Below are positions 43,144 to 51,503 of a DNA stretch of 64,000 nucleotides, one piece after another (positions within the stretch are counted from its first letter, which is position 1; each line of letters begins with the position of its first letter). The stretch comes from Sediminibacterium ginsengisoli (lineage in GTDB: Bacteria > Bacteroidota > Bacteroidia > Chitinophagales > Chitinophagaceae). The position numbers and the translations under genes are program-made. The notes under the pieces were generated by a model that made no database searches, was not told where the DNA came from, and saw only the letters and a program-made list of their open reading frames with translations. The stretch covers positions 186,001 through 250,000 of the forward strand of contig NZ_FUWH01000003.1 in NCBI RefSeq assembly GCF_900167075.1. Reading direction: 5' to 3'.

Positions 43144-43161
43144 AACTACATTTATATCCAG

Positions 43162-43593
43162 CTATTTATAATCCGGATCAAACTCCACAATCCACTCAAT
43201 CCCAAACTTATCCCTGAACATCCCGGCATAAGTACCCCAGGGGCCTTCGCCCATCGGGCCTTCCACATTTCCGCCGGCTGACAGGCCGTTGAAGATTTGG
43301 TCGGCTTCTTCGCGGCTTTCTGTGCTCACTACTATTTTAGACCGGTTTTCATTTTCGTTTACCCGGCCCATGAATTCGGGAACATCGTTGGCCATTAACA
43401 GGTTCTGTTTGCCGATGGGCAGAACGATCTGCATGATCTTGTTGGCCTCTTTTTCCGGAACGTGGAATTCGGCGCTGGCCAGGTCTTTGAAGCGGATGAG
43501 CTTTGTGAACTCGCCGCCAAAAACTGATCTGTAAAAAGTAAACGCTTCTTCGGCATTGCCGTTGAAGTTGATCCAGGGATGAATGGCTCGCAT
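43162..43593 (-). CDS. VOC family protein (PhnB-like)
   Basis: 143 residues. The start MRAIHPWINFNGNAEEAFTFYRSVFGGEF is typical of PhnB-type glyoxalase-fold proteins, with LPIGKQNLLMANDVPE (about 58-73) and the end WGTYAGMFRDKFGIEWIVEFD. The metal-binding His is retained in the first block. It could be a small-molecule binding or resistance protein. It comes after an ArsR-SRPBCC pair on the same strand, a grouping often seen for these families in Bacteroidota. Confidence 0.93.
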   Translation of the reverse strand: MRAIHPWINFNGNAEEAFTFYRSVFGGEFTKLIRFKDLASAEFHVPEKEANKIMQIVLPIGKQNLLMANDVPEFMGRVNENENRSKIVVSTESREEADQIFNGLSAGGNVEGPMGEGPWGTYAGMFRDKFGIEWIVEFDPDYK

Positions 43594-43659
43594 GATTTGT
43601 ATTTTTTAAGTGTTATGGATAAGAACGCTTTTCAGCGTGCCTATATGTTTTCTTTTTTA

Positions 43660-44151
43660 TTATGATAATGTAGCCAGCAGTTCTTCCAGGTTTTTCAAAG
43701 TCATGGTGAAACCGATCCTGAAGCCTTCCAGTAATTTCTCCAGGCGCTCGAACGATTCATTGTAAATAACGATATGCACTTTGGTAATGCCGTTTTGTTC
43801 GCTGAAATTGTAATCCCATTCAGAGCCGGGCAGTTCGCGGTTTTCGTCTTTGTCTGAAAAAGCGTTGTACATTTTGAAATTGGTCTTCGGTGTGATGGAA
43901 GTGAATTCCTGTACCGCCCAGCGTTCCTGTCCATCAGGACTGATCATAGCGTAAAAGCGGCGGCCGCCAACTTTAAAATCCATATACTTTGTACGGGCAC
44001 GCATGGGTGCCGGTGCACCCCACTGATCGAGCAGCTCGGGTTTGGTGAATGCATCCCAGACCAGGGCCAGGCCGGCATTGAATTCCCTGGTGATGTATAC
44101 CGTTTGCGCGGCTTTGTCTACGTTGAACTCAAATAGCAGATCGTTATTCAT
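43660..44151 (-). CDS. SRPBCC (AHSA1-like) domain protein
   Basis: 163 residues. One START/SRPBCC fold: the first strand [27 protein letters not shown], the core [21 protein letters not shown] and a terminal helix [22 protein letters not shown]. Such proteins bind hydrophobic molecules in a long cavity. Its start overlaps the upstream ArsR gene by 4 bp, so the pair is one transcript; the regulator probably controls it together with the VOC gene. The ligand is unknown. Confidence 0.93.
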   Translation of the reverse strand: MNNDLLFEFNVDKAAQTVYITREFNAGLALVWDAFTKPELLDQWGAPAPMRARTKYMDFKVGGRRFYAMISPDGQERWAVQEFTSITPKTNFKMYNAFSDKDENRELPGSEWDYNFSEQNGITKVHIVIYNESFERLEKLLEGFRIGFTMTLKNLEELLATLS

Positions 44152-44468
44152 GATTTCTTTTTTTTCATGGTGGTTAATAATTGATCGAGCTGGTTAAACT
44201 GTGTTTCCCAGCTTTGCCTGAACTGCGCCAGCCAGTGATCGAACTCCTGCATTTTTTTGGCGTTGAAATGATAGTAGATCTCCCTGCCGCTATGTTCCGG
44301 CTTGATCAATTCGCATTCGTGCAATACTTTAATATGTTTTGATACGGCCTGGCGGGTCATATCAAATTTCTCCGCCATTGCATTCGGGGTTAATGCCTGC
44401 ACGGCGAGTAACATTAATATGGCCCGGCGTGTGGGGTCGGCGATGGCCTGGAAGATATCCTGTTTCAT
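44148..44468 (-). CDS. ArsR family transcriptional regulator
   Basis: 106 residues. The winged helix has [13 protein letters not shown] (about 11-23), the recognition helix [16 protein letters not shown] and wing GREIYYHF. There are no metal-ligand Cys in the recognition helix, so this is not a metal sensor but the type usually paired with AHSA1/SRPBCC proteins. It represses its own operon in the few studied relatives. It is the first gene of the ArsR-SRPBCC-VOC set. Confidence 0.95.
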   Translation of the reverse strand: MKQDIFQAIADPTRRAILMLLAVQALTPNAMAEKFDMTRQAVSKHIKVLHECELIKPEHSGREIYYHFNAKKMQEFDHWLAQFRQSWETQFNQLDQLLTTMKKKKS

Positions 44469-44963
44469 GTTTGATTTTAATTACGCAACTTTCAGGTTGC
44501 GAATATATGTGCAACTTTTGAGTTTCGCAAATTAATTTAGAGATTTTTTCGCTGAGGCTCCTTCAATAGATGTCAGTGCAGTACGCTACATGTCATTTCT
44601 AAAGCCGATTACAAATTTTAGGCCTGACTCGAGGGTTGAGTTATGAGCGCTCAGGCCGCTGGGCATCGTCTTTGCGCCAGCGCTGCTTTGGCCTCTATCG
44701 AAATGTGCTGCGCATCATTTCGATTACCGCCGCTTCGCTCGGCACCGAACCCAAAGAGGCGCCTCTGCAAAGACTGGTAGGATATTTTGGTTGTCAGTTG
44801 ATCCTAACGATTTTACTATTTACGCCCGAACCCCGAAAGGTGTCTTTGCAAATCGGCAGGGTCTTTACTATCTCGGTGAGGTCTCCGCGAAAGGACGCAG
44901 CGCTGCACGAGAGTGTTGATTCATGGTCGCTTAGGCTGCCGGGGATCGTTTGCATTTGAGTCC
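44469..44963. other. gene-poor region with a degenerate internal repeat
   Basis: About 495 bp without a convincing gene. Two partly similar units are seen on the minus strand: TTTGCAAAGACACCTTTCGG (about 44832-44851) and TTTGCAGAGGCGCCTCTTTG (about 44757-44776), each followed by GGTTCGG or GGGTTCGG. A hairpin ATCGAAATG / CATTTCGAT lies at about 44698-44726. A 107-residue plus-strand frame (44636-44959) has no family features. It may be a dispersed repeat element or remains of a gene; the copy number cannot be seen here. Confidence 0.5.
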
Positions 44964-45494
44964 TTACCGGTAAAAGGGCGTATTTACAGCCGGAAGAAAA
45001 TAACGCAAGACCACCAGATAAAACGGCATCAGAACGAGCATACAAAGGATAATGATCGTGTATCTGCAGATAAAGTAGCTGATGTTGTTCAGTGCCATTT
45101 CCTCTTGCAAGGCGGCTTTTCCGAGAACCGGCCTGGTGATAAAACCAGCTAGTATTATCCAGCACCAGAAACAAGCCGTTGCGATCAGCAGTATTATGCA
45201 ACTTGCAGTTAGTGCTGCTGTAAAACATTTTTTTACATTAAGCGGCGTATTGGCCATTGAGAGAGAGCCGTATATCAAATCCAGTGCTTCCAGCAGTACC
45301 TGTATGGCAGGCAGATAACTGATCGCCAGCATAGCAGCAGTGCCGCCCAGCCAGGCAGCATAAGCGCCGGTTTCTTTATAAGCGATCTCTTCCAACTTCC
45401 GGAACGGGCGTTCTGTTGCGCGCAGCAATGCGGTTATTATGAGCAGTGTTACTAAGGCAATCAGCAATAATAAAAAAGTACGCGAGGCAATCAT
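44964..45494 (-). CDS. four-helix membrane protein of unknown function
   Basis: 176 residues. Hydrophobic segments at about 6-26, 45-70, 90-120 and 145-168 make four membrane helices with short loops, and a positively charged segment (RATERPFRKLEEIAYKE) follows the first. No family motif is recognised. Position gives the only clue: it is the last gene of the KTSC-Ig-DUF4407-DUF4407-DnaJ operon, 10 bp after the DnaJ stop, so it probably works with those membrane proteins. Confidence 0.75.
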   Translation of the reverse strand: MIASRTFLLLLIALVTLLIITALLRATERPFRKLEEIAYKETGAYAAWLGGTAAMLAISYLPAIQVLLEALDLIYGSLSMANTPLNVKKCFTAALTASCIILLIATACFWCWIILAGFITRPVLGKAALQEEMALNNISYFICRYTIIILCMLVLMPFYLVVLRYFLPAVNTPFYR

Positions 45495-45504
45495 ATAAAT
45501 GGTT

Positions 45505-47436
45505 TTAATTGGTGAAAGTTTGGTTCAGCATCGAAATACGCCATGCCTGCATGTTGCTGATCTGCGGATCTACCTGGCCAGGTTGTGCCCCGCGCATTGT
45601 TGTTTCCCATAATACATAGCGTTTGTTCTCATATCGGAATGCCTGGCCGCTGTAGGGCAACTGCATGCCAATGAGCGAATGCCGGTACGATTCGCTGCTC
45701 AGCAGGGCAACTTCATAACCATAGTGAGACAGTACCAGGTAACTGAACAATGTACGCGAATCGCAATCGCCGTTACCGCTGGCTATAAATTCGAGCGGTG
45801 TGTAAATGCCAAAGCGCTGATATGGCGCACAAATAGCACCGGCTGACTTAAGATAGTGTGTGATGAACTCGTCGTTATACAGCGCTGCATCGCAGGCTTC
45901 GGATAATACAACACTGTATGGCATGTCCTGCACAAAGCCCATAACCATTGCGGCAAAGGAGGTACTGGAAAGATTTTTTGCCTGCTTTAACGAATCGAAC
46001 AAGCGGTAAACACCGGTCATGTACGAAGCATCATTCTCTTTTAACGCATGGATCACTTCATCATATCCTGCCGGTGTTGCATTGCCAGCAGGCAATTGTT
46101 GTTTAAATGCCCGGGCACTGCGAAGTTCGGATCTGCGGTAACTATAATTACCTGCATAGGTATTGCCTGCGCAGTCTGTCCATTCACGATAAAAGGTGAC
46201 CAGCGTATCTGCCTGATCAGATGAATCCCTCACCGTTTCCAGAACAGGCGGCGACTGCCGGGGCTGCGATTCTGTTCTTGTTGTGGCAACAGATCTTCTC
46301 GTAGAGCGCTCGCCGCTTAGCAGCGATATCAGTACAACAATATAAATTACGAATACGCAAACTATCAATACAGAAGTGAAATTTCCCTTGTTTACGCCAG
46401 CTAACCGGCCCAGTAACATAAGGATAACGAAGAACAGCAGCAAAGGGAGAAGATAGGGCGCCTTGAGCAGCATCAACACCAGCAGCAATACTCCCGCGAA
46501 CCCGCCGCCGGTGGAGCCGAGGCAACCACCCGTTGGCACACGTCTTCTTCCTCCGAACGTGAAACCACCGACATCCCGTTGCCGGTACCATTTGCCCCAG
46601 TAGGGCCTGCCATCCGAATGATAATATTCTTCGCGCACAAAAGAATAACTACCCTCGGTCTTTTGTTCCGTTTTTCCCGTGGGACCAGAAAACTCAAACG
46701 ACATATCAGGCGTTTCTTCCGTAACCGTTTCGCTGATCTCCTGCTCTTCAAAATCATTCACATATCCATAGAACCGGCCTGTGATCGTTCCGAAACTCTG
46801 GTTCTCGTGTTTGGTAACCCAGATGATCTGGGGGTCGGGAATCCGGAGTTCCTGAATCGATAATGAATAATACGTGTTGAGAACGCCATCCCTGAACAAT
46901 ATTGTCAGCGGTTGTGGTATGGAAAGCGGAAAAGCCGGGTAACGTTGAAATATGCCGCCGAAACTTTCCGGATGCTGCTCCGACCAGATACAATCCTTTT
47001 TATCAACTGTTGCGGATGCCTGCGTTGCATGGATCAGATAAAAACTCTCCCGCAGGGACGGATCTGACCGCTCCGTATCCTGCGGCGCCCGGTATTTGAT
47101 GAATATCGTTCCTGTAATATAGATCCTGATTTCGCGGTACACTTTACGCGTACGTACCGTGGTTTTGGAAGTTGACTCTTGTGCCGGCTTTTTACTGGTC
47201 TTGTTATCCGCCTCGATATTGCGCCAGTATTCATCGTACGCGAACCGCTTTTCATCATTTAACAGTACCTCTTTGGCTTCGTTGATCTCCTTGAGTATTT
47301 CCTCATATTCCGGTTTCCCGGGATTCCGGTCGGGGTGATAACGGACAGCCAGCTTGCGGTATGCCAGCCGGATCTCTGCCGAGGTTGCGTTCTTTTCAAC
47401 ACCAAGGATCTTATAATATTCTTTCCGGAAGTCCAT
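45505..47436 (-). CDS. DnaJ-domain membrane protein with C-terminal transglutaminase-like domain
   Basis: 643 residues from the ATG at 47436, right before the J domain. J domain about 5-70 with HPD at 34-36. A beta-rich middle part (about 90-310) follows, then a Gly-rich linker and two membrane helices (about 320-380), then a C-terminal domain with a transglutaminase-like triad pattern: Cys558 in GNGDCDSRTLF, His586 in SYRHSLIG and Glu611 in LWETT where Asp is usual. The J domain would face the cytoplasm and recruit DnaK. The C-terminal side may cut or cross-link proteins. It overlaps the second DUF4407 gene by 26 bp, and the fusion is unusual. Confidence 0.82.
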   Translation of the reverse strand: MDFRKEYYKILGVEKNATSAEIRLAYRKLAVRYHPDRNPGKPEYEEILKEINEAKEVLLNDEKRFAYDEYWRNIEADNKTSKKPAQESTSKTTVRTRKVYREIRIYITGTIFIKYRAPQDTERSDPSLRESFYLIHATQASATVDKKDCIWSEQHPESFGGIFQRYPAFPLSIPQPLTILFRDGVLNTYYSLSIQELRIPDPQIIWVTKHENQSFGTITGRFYGYVNDFEEQEISETVTEETPDMSFEFSGPTGKTEQKTEGSYSFVREEYYHSDGRPYWGKWYRQRDVGGFTFGGRRRVPTGGCLGSTGGGFAGVLLLVLMLLKAPYLLPLLLFFVILMLLGRLAGVNKGNFTSVLIVCVFVIYIVVLISLLSGERSTRRSVATTRTESQPRQSPPVLETVRDSSDQADTLVTFYREWTDCAGNTYAGNYSYRRSELRSARAFKQQLPAGNATPAGYDEVIHALKENDASYMTGVYRLFDSLKQAKNLSSTSFAAMVMGFVQDMPYSVVLSEACDAALYNDEFITHYLKSAGAICAPYQRFGIYTPLEFIASGNGDCDSRTLFSYLVLSHYGYEVALLSSESYRHSLIGMQLPYSGQAFRYENKRYVLWETTMRGAQPGQVDPQISNMQAWRISMLNQTFTN

Positions 47437-48388
47437 AATTTCTGAAACGATTAAAAAAGTCTTTTTGACTGTCGCAGCCCGGCGCTTTTGTGCGGTGATT
47501 GCGGAATGGCGGATCGGTATGGGTTTCATAGAACGATATACCGCTTAGGTTATACCGCTCCAGGAAGTTCTTTGTATACAAATCCCTGAAACGTAAATAG
47601 TGCGTCATTACCAGCGCCTCCTCGGCCTCATTCTTTCCTATATAATACCTGTTGTTGGATGATACGGTATATACCAGTAAAGCCGGTGTAAAAAAAAGTA
47701 TCAGGATAACCAGGCATATCACCCACGATGACCGGTAATGTTTTGCTGCCAGGCGAACACGCTCCAGGAAAAAGGGCGACCCGCTGATCCTTGCTGACGC
47801 GTTCTGAATGGCCCTTGACTGTTGCAATTCCAGTGCTCTGATCCTGACTGATAATTGCTGCAGATCATCCTCATTACCCAAGTTCTTTGCTATGGATTGC
47901 CGCATCTGCAGCCGTGCAATATCCGCAGCATATATTTTCTTTGTCTGTTGTTCAAAAGAAATATTCAATTCCTGCCTGTACCGGGCGATGTCTTTATCCA
48001 GCGGCATCGACAATATGAAGATCTCTACCGGCTTGGACAACAGGAACCCGATGAATAAAATGAACCCGCCCCGCAACAGGTTTGGCACATTGAACCACCG
48101 GCCCTGTTTTTGTCCGAGCGGCTTTTTTGAAATGGTCTGCAACAACAGCACATAGATGATACCGAACATGAGGCTGAAGAACAAAGACAGCAGAAACTGC
48201 ACGTACCATTTATGAAACATCAGCTCGAACGCATAATAGACCGAAAAAAGACTGAGCATCAGGATGACCGCAACAAAAATGGCCGCCCAGTGAAACCGGT
48301 CGAGGTTTTTATCCGCGCTTCTCCTCAGCTCATCATAGTCAATACCGATCATCCCCACCATGAAGCGTTTGGTGATCTTCATTCTCAT
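47411..48388 (-). CDS. DUF4407-like membrane protein
   Basis: 325 residues. Membrane helices at about 31-52, 62-82, 105-128 and 222-245 surround a coiled-coil-like loop (about 140-205) with long Arg/Gln/Glu-rich helices. Key DUF4407-like features are the FIGFLLSKPVEIFIL segment and the loop that begins with MPLDKDIARYRQ. It is a more divergent relative of the next gene. Its start overlaps the stop of the 415-residue DUF4407 gene by 4 bp, and its end overlaps the DnaJ gene. The two DUF4407 proteins may form a hetero-complex (inference). Confidence 0.78.
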   Translation of the reverse strand: MRMKITKRFMVGMIGIDYDELRRSADKNLDRFHWAAIFVAVILMLSLFSVYYAFELMFHKWYVQFLLSLFFSLMFGIIYVLLLQTISKKPLGQKQGRWFNVPNLLRGGFILFIGFLLSKPVEIFILSMPLDKDIARYRQELNISFEQQTKKIYAADIARLQMRQSIAKNLGNEDDLQQLSVRIRALELQQSRAIQNASARISGSPFFLERVRLAAKHYRSSWVICLVILILFFTPALLVYTVSSNNRYYIGKNEAEEALVMTHYLRFRDLYTKNFLERYNLSGISFYETHTDPPFRNHRTKAPGCDSQKDFFNRFRNYGLPERIL

Positions 48389-49632
48389 GCCTGGTCTTCT
48401 TTTATAAAGTTCTCCGGGTTGCCGGCAATATCTTCCTTCTTTTTTTCCTTCCAGCTGTGTATCGCCGTAGCACTCAGTTCGCTCTGGGTTTCGAGGATCT
48501 GTATTTTTTCTTTCAGCACCCGTATCACTTCGTGGTTGATCACGAGGTCTCGTTCAATTCCTTCCTTTTCAGGATAATAATTGTGTTTTATCTCGATACC
48601 CTGCTGTGCTTTCAGCAGTTCCTTCACATTTTCTTCCATATAATCATAGGGCGATTTGATCAGCATCAGTTTGAAGAATATAGGCGTCAGCTCTATGGTC
48701 ATGAACAGCAGGGTGATGAACAACGATATAACCCAGCCGGCTTTTTCATGTGCCAGCTTGATGCGTTCCAGCAGGCCATCCAGCCCGGCAGCCACCTTGT
48801 CTGACTCGTCGAGTTTTTGTTTACGTGTTTTTTCGAGATCGTCGAGTTGCTGCTTTACAGCGAGGTATTCAGGATCATTTTTGATTGCATTTTTAGCCTC
48901 GTCATTTTTGAGAAATTGTTGCTTGAACTCCTGGCATTTATCACTGCATCCGCCGTGCGAGATTTCATAGTTGATTCTGCCCTGTAATGTATCGCCGATG
49001 GCGTTTAACTGTTTTAACCTTTCCAGAAAGGGACTGATCTGGCTTTCTTTTTTACTGATCTGGCCATTGAATACCGAATCAATGTTCGCCTTATAACTCT
49101 GTTGCTGCTGGATCTGTTTTTCATGCAGCGCCACATCGATCTCGGTTTTGAACATCCGTATCTCCACGGGTTTGGAGATAGTCAGTGCAATAATAGCACC
49201 CATTACCAGTCTTGGAAGCGCGCCGACAAATTCCTTCTTTGTAATGGCTTCCGTACCATCGCCCTTACCGGTGCTGGTAACAATGAACCGGTCTATGTTG
49301 AAGATGATCAGGCCCCAGATCAATCCGAATACCAGTGCCTTCAAGGCGGTAGGCCAGTGCGTCTGGTCGTAATTACCCGCGATACCCGATACTGTTCTGA
49401 AAGAATCGATCGCGTTGCCCTTTGGTTCAAAAATGGTATAGAAAGCATACCCGCCGGCAATCGCTGCCATCACGCCCGTTGCAATGATGATGCCGCCCAG
49501 GCAGACATATTTGATCTGATCGCCGTAAGTGCTTTGTTGCAAGAGGTAATGGTCTGCACCGGCAGCCTTCCAGAAGATACGCATGATCTTTGTTGCCCTG
49601 GGCGAAACGTAGAATTGTTTTTCGGTGTTCAT
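48385..49632 (-). CDS. DUF4407 domain membrane protein
   Basis: 415 residues with all marks of the family: FWKAAGADHYLLQQSTYGDQ at the start, a double helix (about 40-65 and 95-112), the NIDRFIVTS motif, the membrane segment IIALTISKPVEIRMF and a long coiled-coil loop (about 175-290) with two Cys (GGCSDKCQEF). A final membrane helix with ELTPIFFKLMLIKSPYDYME and a cytoplasmic coiled-coil tail follow. The family occurs in Bacteroidota and some other bacteria and has no known function. Its start overlaps the upstream Ig-like gene by 4 bp, showing tight coupling. Confidence 0.88.
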   Translation of the reverse strand: MNTEKQFYVSPRATKIMRIFWKAAGADHYLLQQSTYGDQIKYVCLGGIIIATGVMAAIAGGYAFYTIFEPKGNAIDSFRTVSGIAGNYDQTHWPTALKALVFGLIWGLIIFNIDRFIVTSTGKGDGTEAITKKEFVGALPRLVMGAIIALTISKPVEIRMFKTEIDVALHEKQIQQQQSYKANIDSVFNGQISKKESQISPFLERLKQLNAIGDTLQGRINYEISHGGCSDKCQEFKQQFLKNDEAKNAIKNDPEYLAVKQQLDDLEKTRKQKLDESDKVAAGLDGLLERIKLAHEKAGWVISLFITLLFMTIELTPIFFKLMLIKSPYDYMEENVKELLKAQQGIEIKHNYYPEKEGIERDLVINHEVIRVLKEKIQILETQSELSATAIHSWKEKKKEDIAGNPENFIKEDQA

Positions 49633-50087
49633 ATATTATACAATAAATTTTGCAGCACAGGTTGTTTGATCGTAAAAACGGGTGCGGATATAGCCGCTGA
49701 TTTCAGCTGCCCAAAAGGTCTAGGTACAGGTAATTGGGGTTGCGGCCTGCACGGAACAGGTTTTGTACCCGAAACCTGCGCCAGTGTTTTTGCGTCGATG
49801 CGTATCAATTGCAAAACGAATTTCCTGCTGTACCACAGATTGCCCAGTTTGAGTTCAACTTCAGCTGTATCCGCCGGAATCATCCGGTAGGCCGAGCCCT
49901 CAGAAGACCTGCTTCGGAAACCTAACTGGCGCGACTTGAGGTATAAAGCGTCGACAGTCTTCCAGGTAAACAGCAAATAAGGATTTCCATCCACTACTAT
50001 ATTCGTGAAACGAATCGTTTCGAGTGTAGGTTTCCTGAAAACAAACAGGTACCGGACAGACAATAGTATAGCTGCTACCGTTTTCAT
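49629..50087 (-). CDS. small Ig-like beta-sandwich protein of the DUF4407 operon
   Basis: 152 residues from the ATG at 50087. The pattern KPTLETIRFTNIVVDGNPYL, LFTWKTVDALYLKS, YRMIPADTAEVELKLG and KFVLQLIRI resembles the single Ig-like domain that is often attached to other signalling or surface proteins: strand, W in the core, P-x2-T turn and final strand. A hydrophobic start may anchor it. The C-terminal 45 residues are Pro-rich and probably extended. No established family name comes to mind; I judge the fold from pattern alone. Stop overlaps the DUF4407 start. Confidence 0.6.
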   Translation of the reverse strand: MKTVAAILLSVRYLFVFRKPTLETIRFTNIVVDGNPYLLFTWKTVDALYLKSRQLGFRSRSSEGSAYRMIPADTAEVELKLGNLWYSRKFVLQLIRIDAKTLAQVSGTKPVPCRPQPQLPVPRPFGQLKSAAISAPVFTIKQPVLQNLLYNI

Positions 50088-50189
50088 GGGTATTAGTTTA
50101 GTTGTGAGACTGTTGGCCGGTATCACCGGTTTTTTCCGAGAGTTGTGATCAGGACCCGTACTTACAAAAGCAAGGGCTGTTGCGCTTCA

Positions 50190-50417
50190 TCACCTCCATT
50201 TACGATGGTATCCATCCTTTACCGTTGTGCTGATGAAAGTGCTTAATCCGCTGCCAGCTACCGCAAGCTGCTTCATGCGCTCAATATTAAAAGCGCTCGT
50301 ACTGCTGGTATTGTATAAATAATACTGACCACTTTTAAACTGAACAGTAATGCTGTCTGTACCTATTTCATATGCGAGGATACCTGAAGTACCGCTTAAG
50401 TTCTTATACTGTGTCAT
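50190..50417 (-). CDS. KTSC-like domain protein
   Basis: 75 residues. The core SGILAYEIGTDSITVQFKSGQYYLYNTSS, followed by a helix (FNIERMKQLAVAGSGLSTFI) and the VKDGYHRKW end, fits the KTSC domain, a small beta-rich module with a conserved YxxxxxxLxVxFxxGxxYxY pattern. KTSC proteins often accompany other domains, including lysyl-tRNA synthetase-like ones, but the function is not known. It is the first gene of the DUF4407 operon and 103 bp upstream of the Ig-like gene. Confidence 0.75.
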   Translation of the reverse strand: MTQYKNLSGTSGILAYEIGTDSITVQFKSGQYYLYNTSSTSAFNIERMKQLAVAGSGLSTFISTTVKDGYHRKWR

Positions 50418-50451
50418 GGCTTACAGACTGTTTTTAATTTCAGGAGCAGAG

Positions 50452-50513
50452 ACATTTTCTAAAAGACAGTTGTCTGAATGCTTCGCAACGCTCAACTGTC
50501 TTTTAGAAAATGT
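50452..50513. repeat. perfect 21-bp inverted repeat
   Basis: ACATTTTCTAAAAGACAGTTG (50452-50472) is repeated exactly as its reverse complement at 50493-50513, with a 20-nt spacer. It lies between the divergent KTSC-like and TlpA-like genes. Confidence 0.95.
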
Positions 50514-50617
50514 TGATCCGTAAAATTACCTTGCTTGAGAATGATATTTTTACGGGAACCCGTAAATCTTCAGCACCAAAATGTTTCAGCTCCGAGCAAC
50601 AATGTTTATATTTAAAA

Positions 50618-51364
50618 ATGCCTACGTCCGCAAAACATCACAAACAGCAAAGAACACAGCTGATAAGAATATTATTCTTTTTGTTTCTGTTTTGCAATGT
50701 TTTTAGTTTACAGGCGCAAAACATAGCAGAACAGATCTCCGAAGACACTACCCGCATGAATCTTTATACTGGCCGCGCATTCGGGAAAAACATCATGTTC
50801 ACAGATACATCCGGAAAAAAAATAAGTCTTGCTGCCTTCCAAGGAAAAGTCTGCTACATCGATCTCTGGTTTGTAGGCTGTGCGCCCTGCGCCAATGAGA
50901 TCCCTTTCTGGAAACAGCGGTTCGATCATTTTGCAGGCGATACCAACCTTGCCTTTATTACCATTGCGATACCTGTTTCCAAACAACATGCCGGATGGCG
51001 CAGGTATATCAGGGATAACCAGATTCCTGGCATACATCTTACCATCGCGCCGGAGCTGCTTAAGACGAAAACAGCCGCTGCAATTGCAAAAGCCTTACTT
51101 ACGGATGAATATCCAAGCTATTATATCCTTGATAAAAACGGGCTGCTGGCCGGTAACAAAGTGAGCATTCCAAGCGATAAACTAATTACGGATTACATAC
51201 TTTATAATGCGTTGAAATCTGTAGCTCCTTCAAAAAGTTATGTGGAAATTCATAGCGAACTTTCAAGGGTCAATTCCAAAACGGCCAGTCCGGCGTTTGT
51301 TTCCTGGGTTGAATCTTTTTATAAGAAACCTTTTATGGGGGCATTGAGTGAAGCACTGCAGTAA
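50618..51364 (+). CDS. TlpA-like thioredoxin family protein
   Basis: 248 residues from the ATG at 50618 (open frame to 50510 overlaps the inverted repeat). An N-terminal signal or anchor (about 15-33) is followed by a TlpA-type redoxin domain (about 60-200) with CAPC in FVGCAPCANEIPFW, the IDLWF strand before it and the YPSYYILDKNGLL cis-Pro region. The active site has a proper CxxC. A C-terminal extension of about 50 residues is not assigned. It probably works in periplasmic thiol-disulfide exchange. It diverges from the KTSC gene. Confidence 0.88.
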   Translation: MPTSAKHHKQQRTQLIRILFFLFLFCNVFSLQAQNIAEQISEDTTRMNLYTGRAFGKNIMFTDTSGKKISLAAFQGKVCYIDLWFVGCAPCANEIPFWKQRFDHFAGDTNLAFITIAIPVSKQHAGWRRYIRDNQIPGIHLTIAPELLKTKTAAAIAKALLTDEYPSYYILDKNGLLAGNKVSIPSDKLITDYILYNALKSVAPSKSYVEIHSELSRVNSKTASPAFVSWVESFYKKPFMGALSEALQ

Positions 51365-51379
51365 GTGAACCGCAATGTC

Positions 51380-51480
51380 TCCTTCAGGAGACAGTTGCGG
51401 AGGTAAAATCTTCGGGCAATGGTTGCGGAGACACAATATGCTTTTGGAGACGTTTGTCCACTGTAGTGTAGCCACATCAC
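51380..51480. repeat. GGAGAC-rich repeated motifs after the TlpA-like gene
   Basis: GTCTCC/GGAGAC hairpin (51376-51391) and further GGAGAC copies near 51426 and 51447, and GTTGCGGAG twice (51394-51402 and 51423-51431). No gene is seen in 51365-51503. It may belong to a dispersed intergenic element; the hairpin can also end transcription of the TlpA-like gene. Confidence 0.45.
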
Positions 51481-51503
51481 CCCCTTGCTGCTTCAGAATA
51501 TCC

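Noticed and set aside
44636-44959. 107-residue plus-strand frame
   Set aside because: No domain or coding pattern, and it spans the repeated words and hairpin; more likely non-coding.
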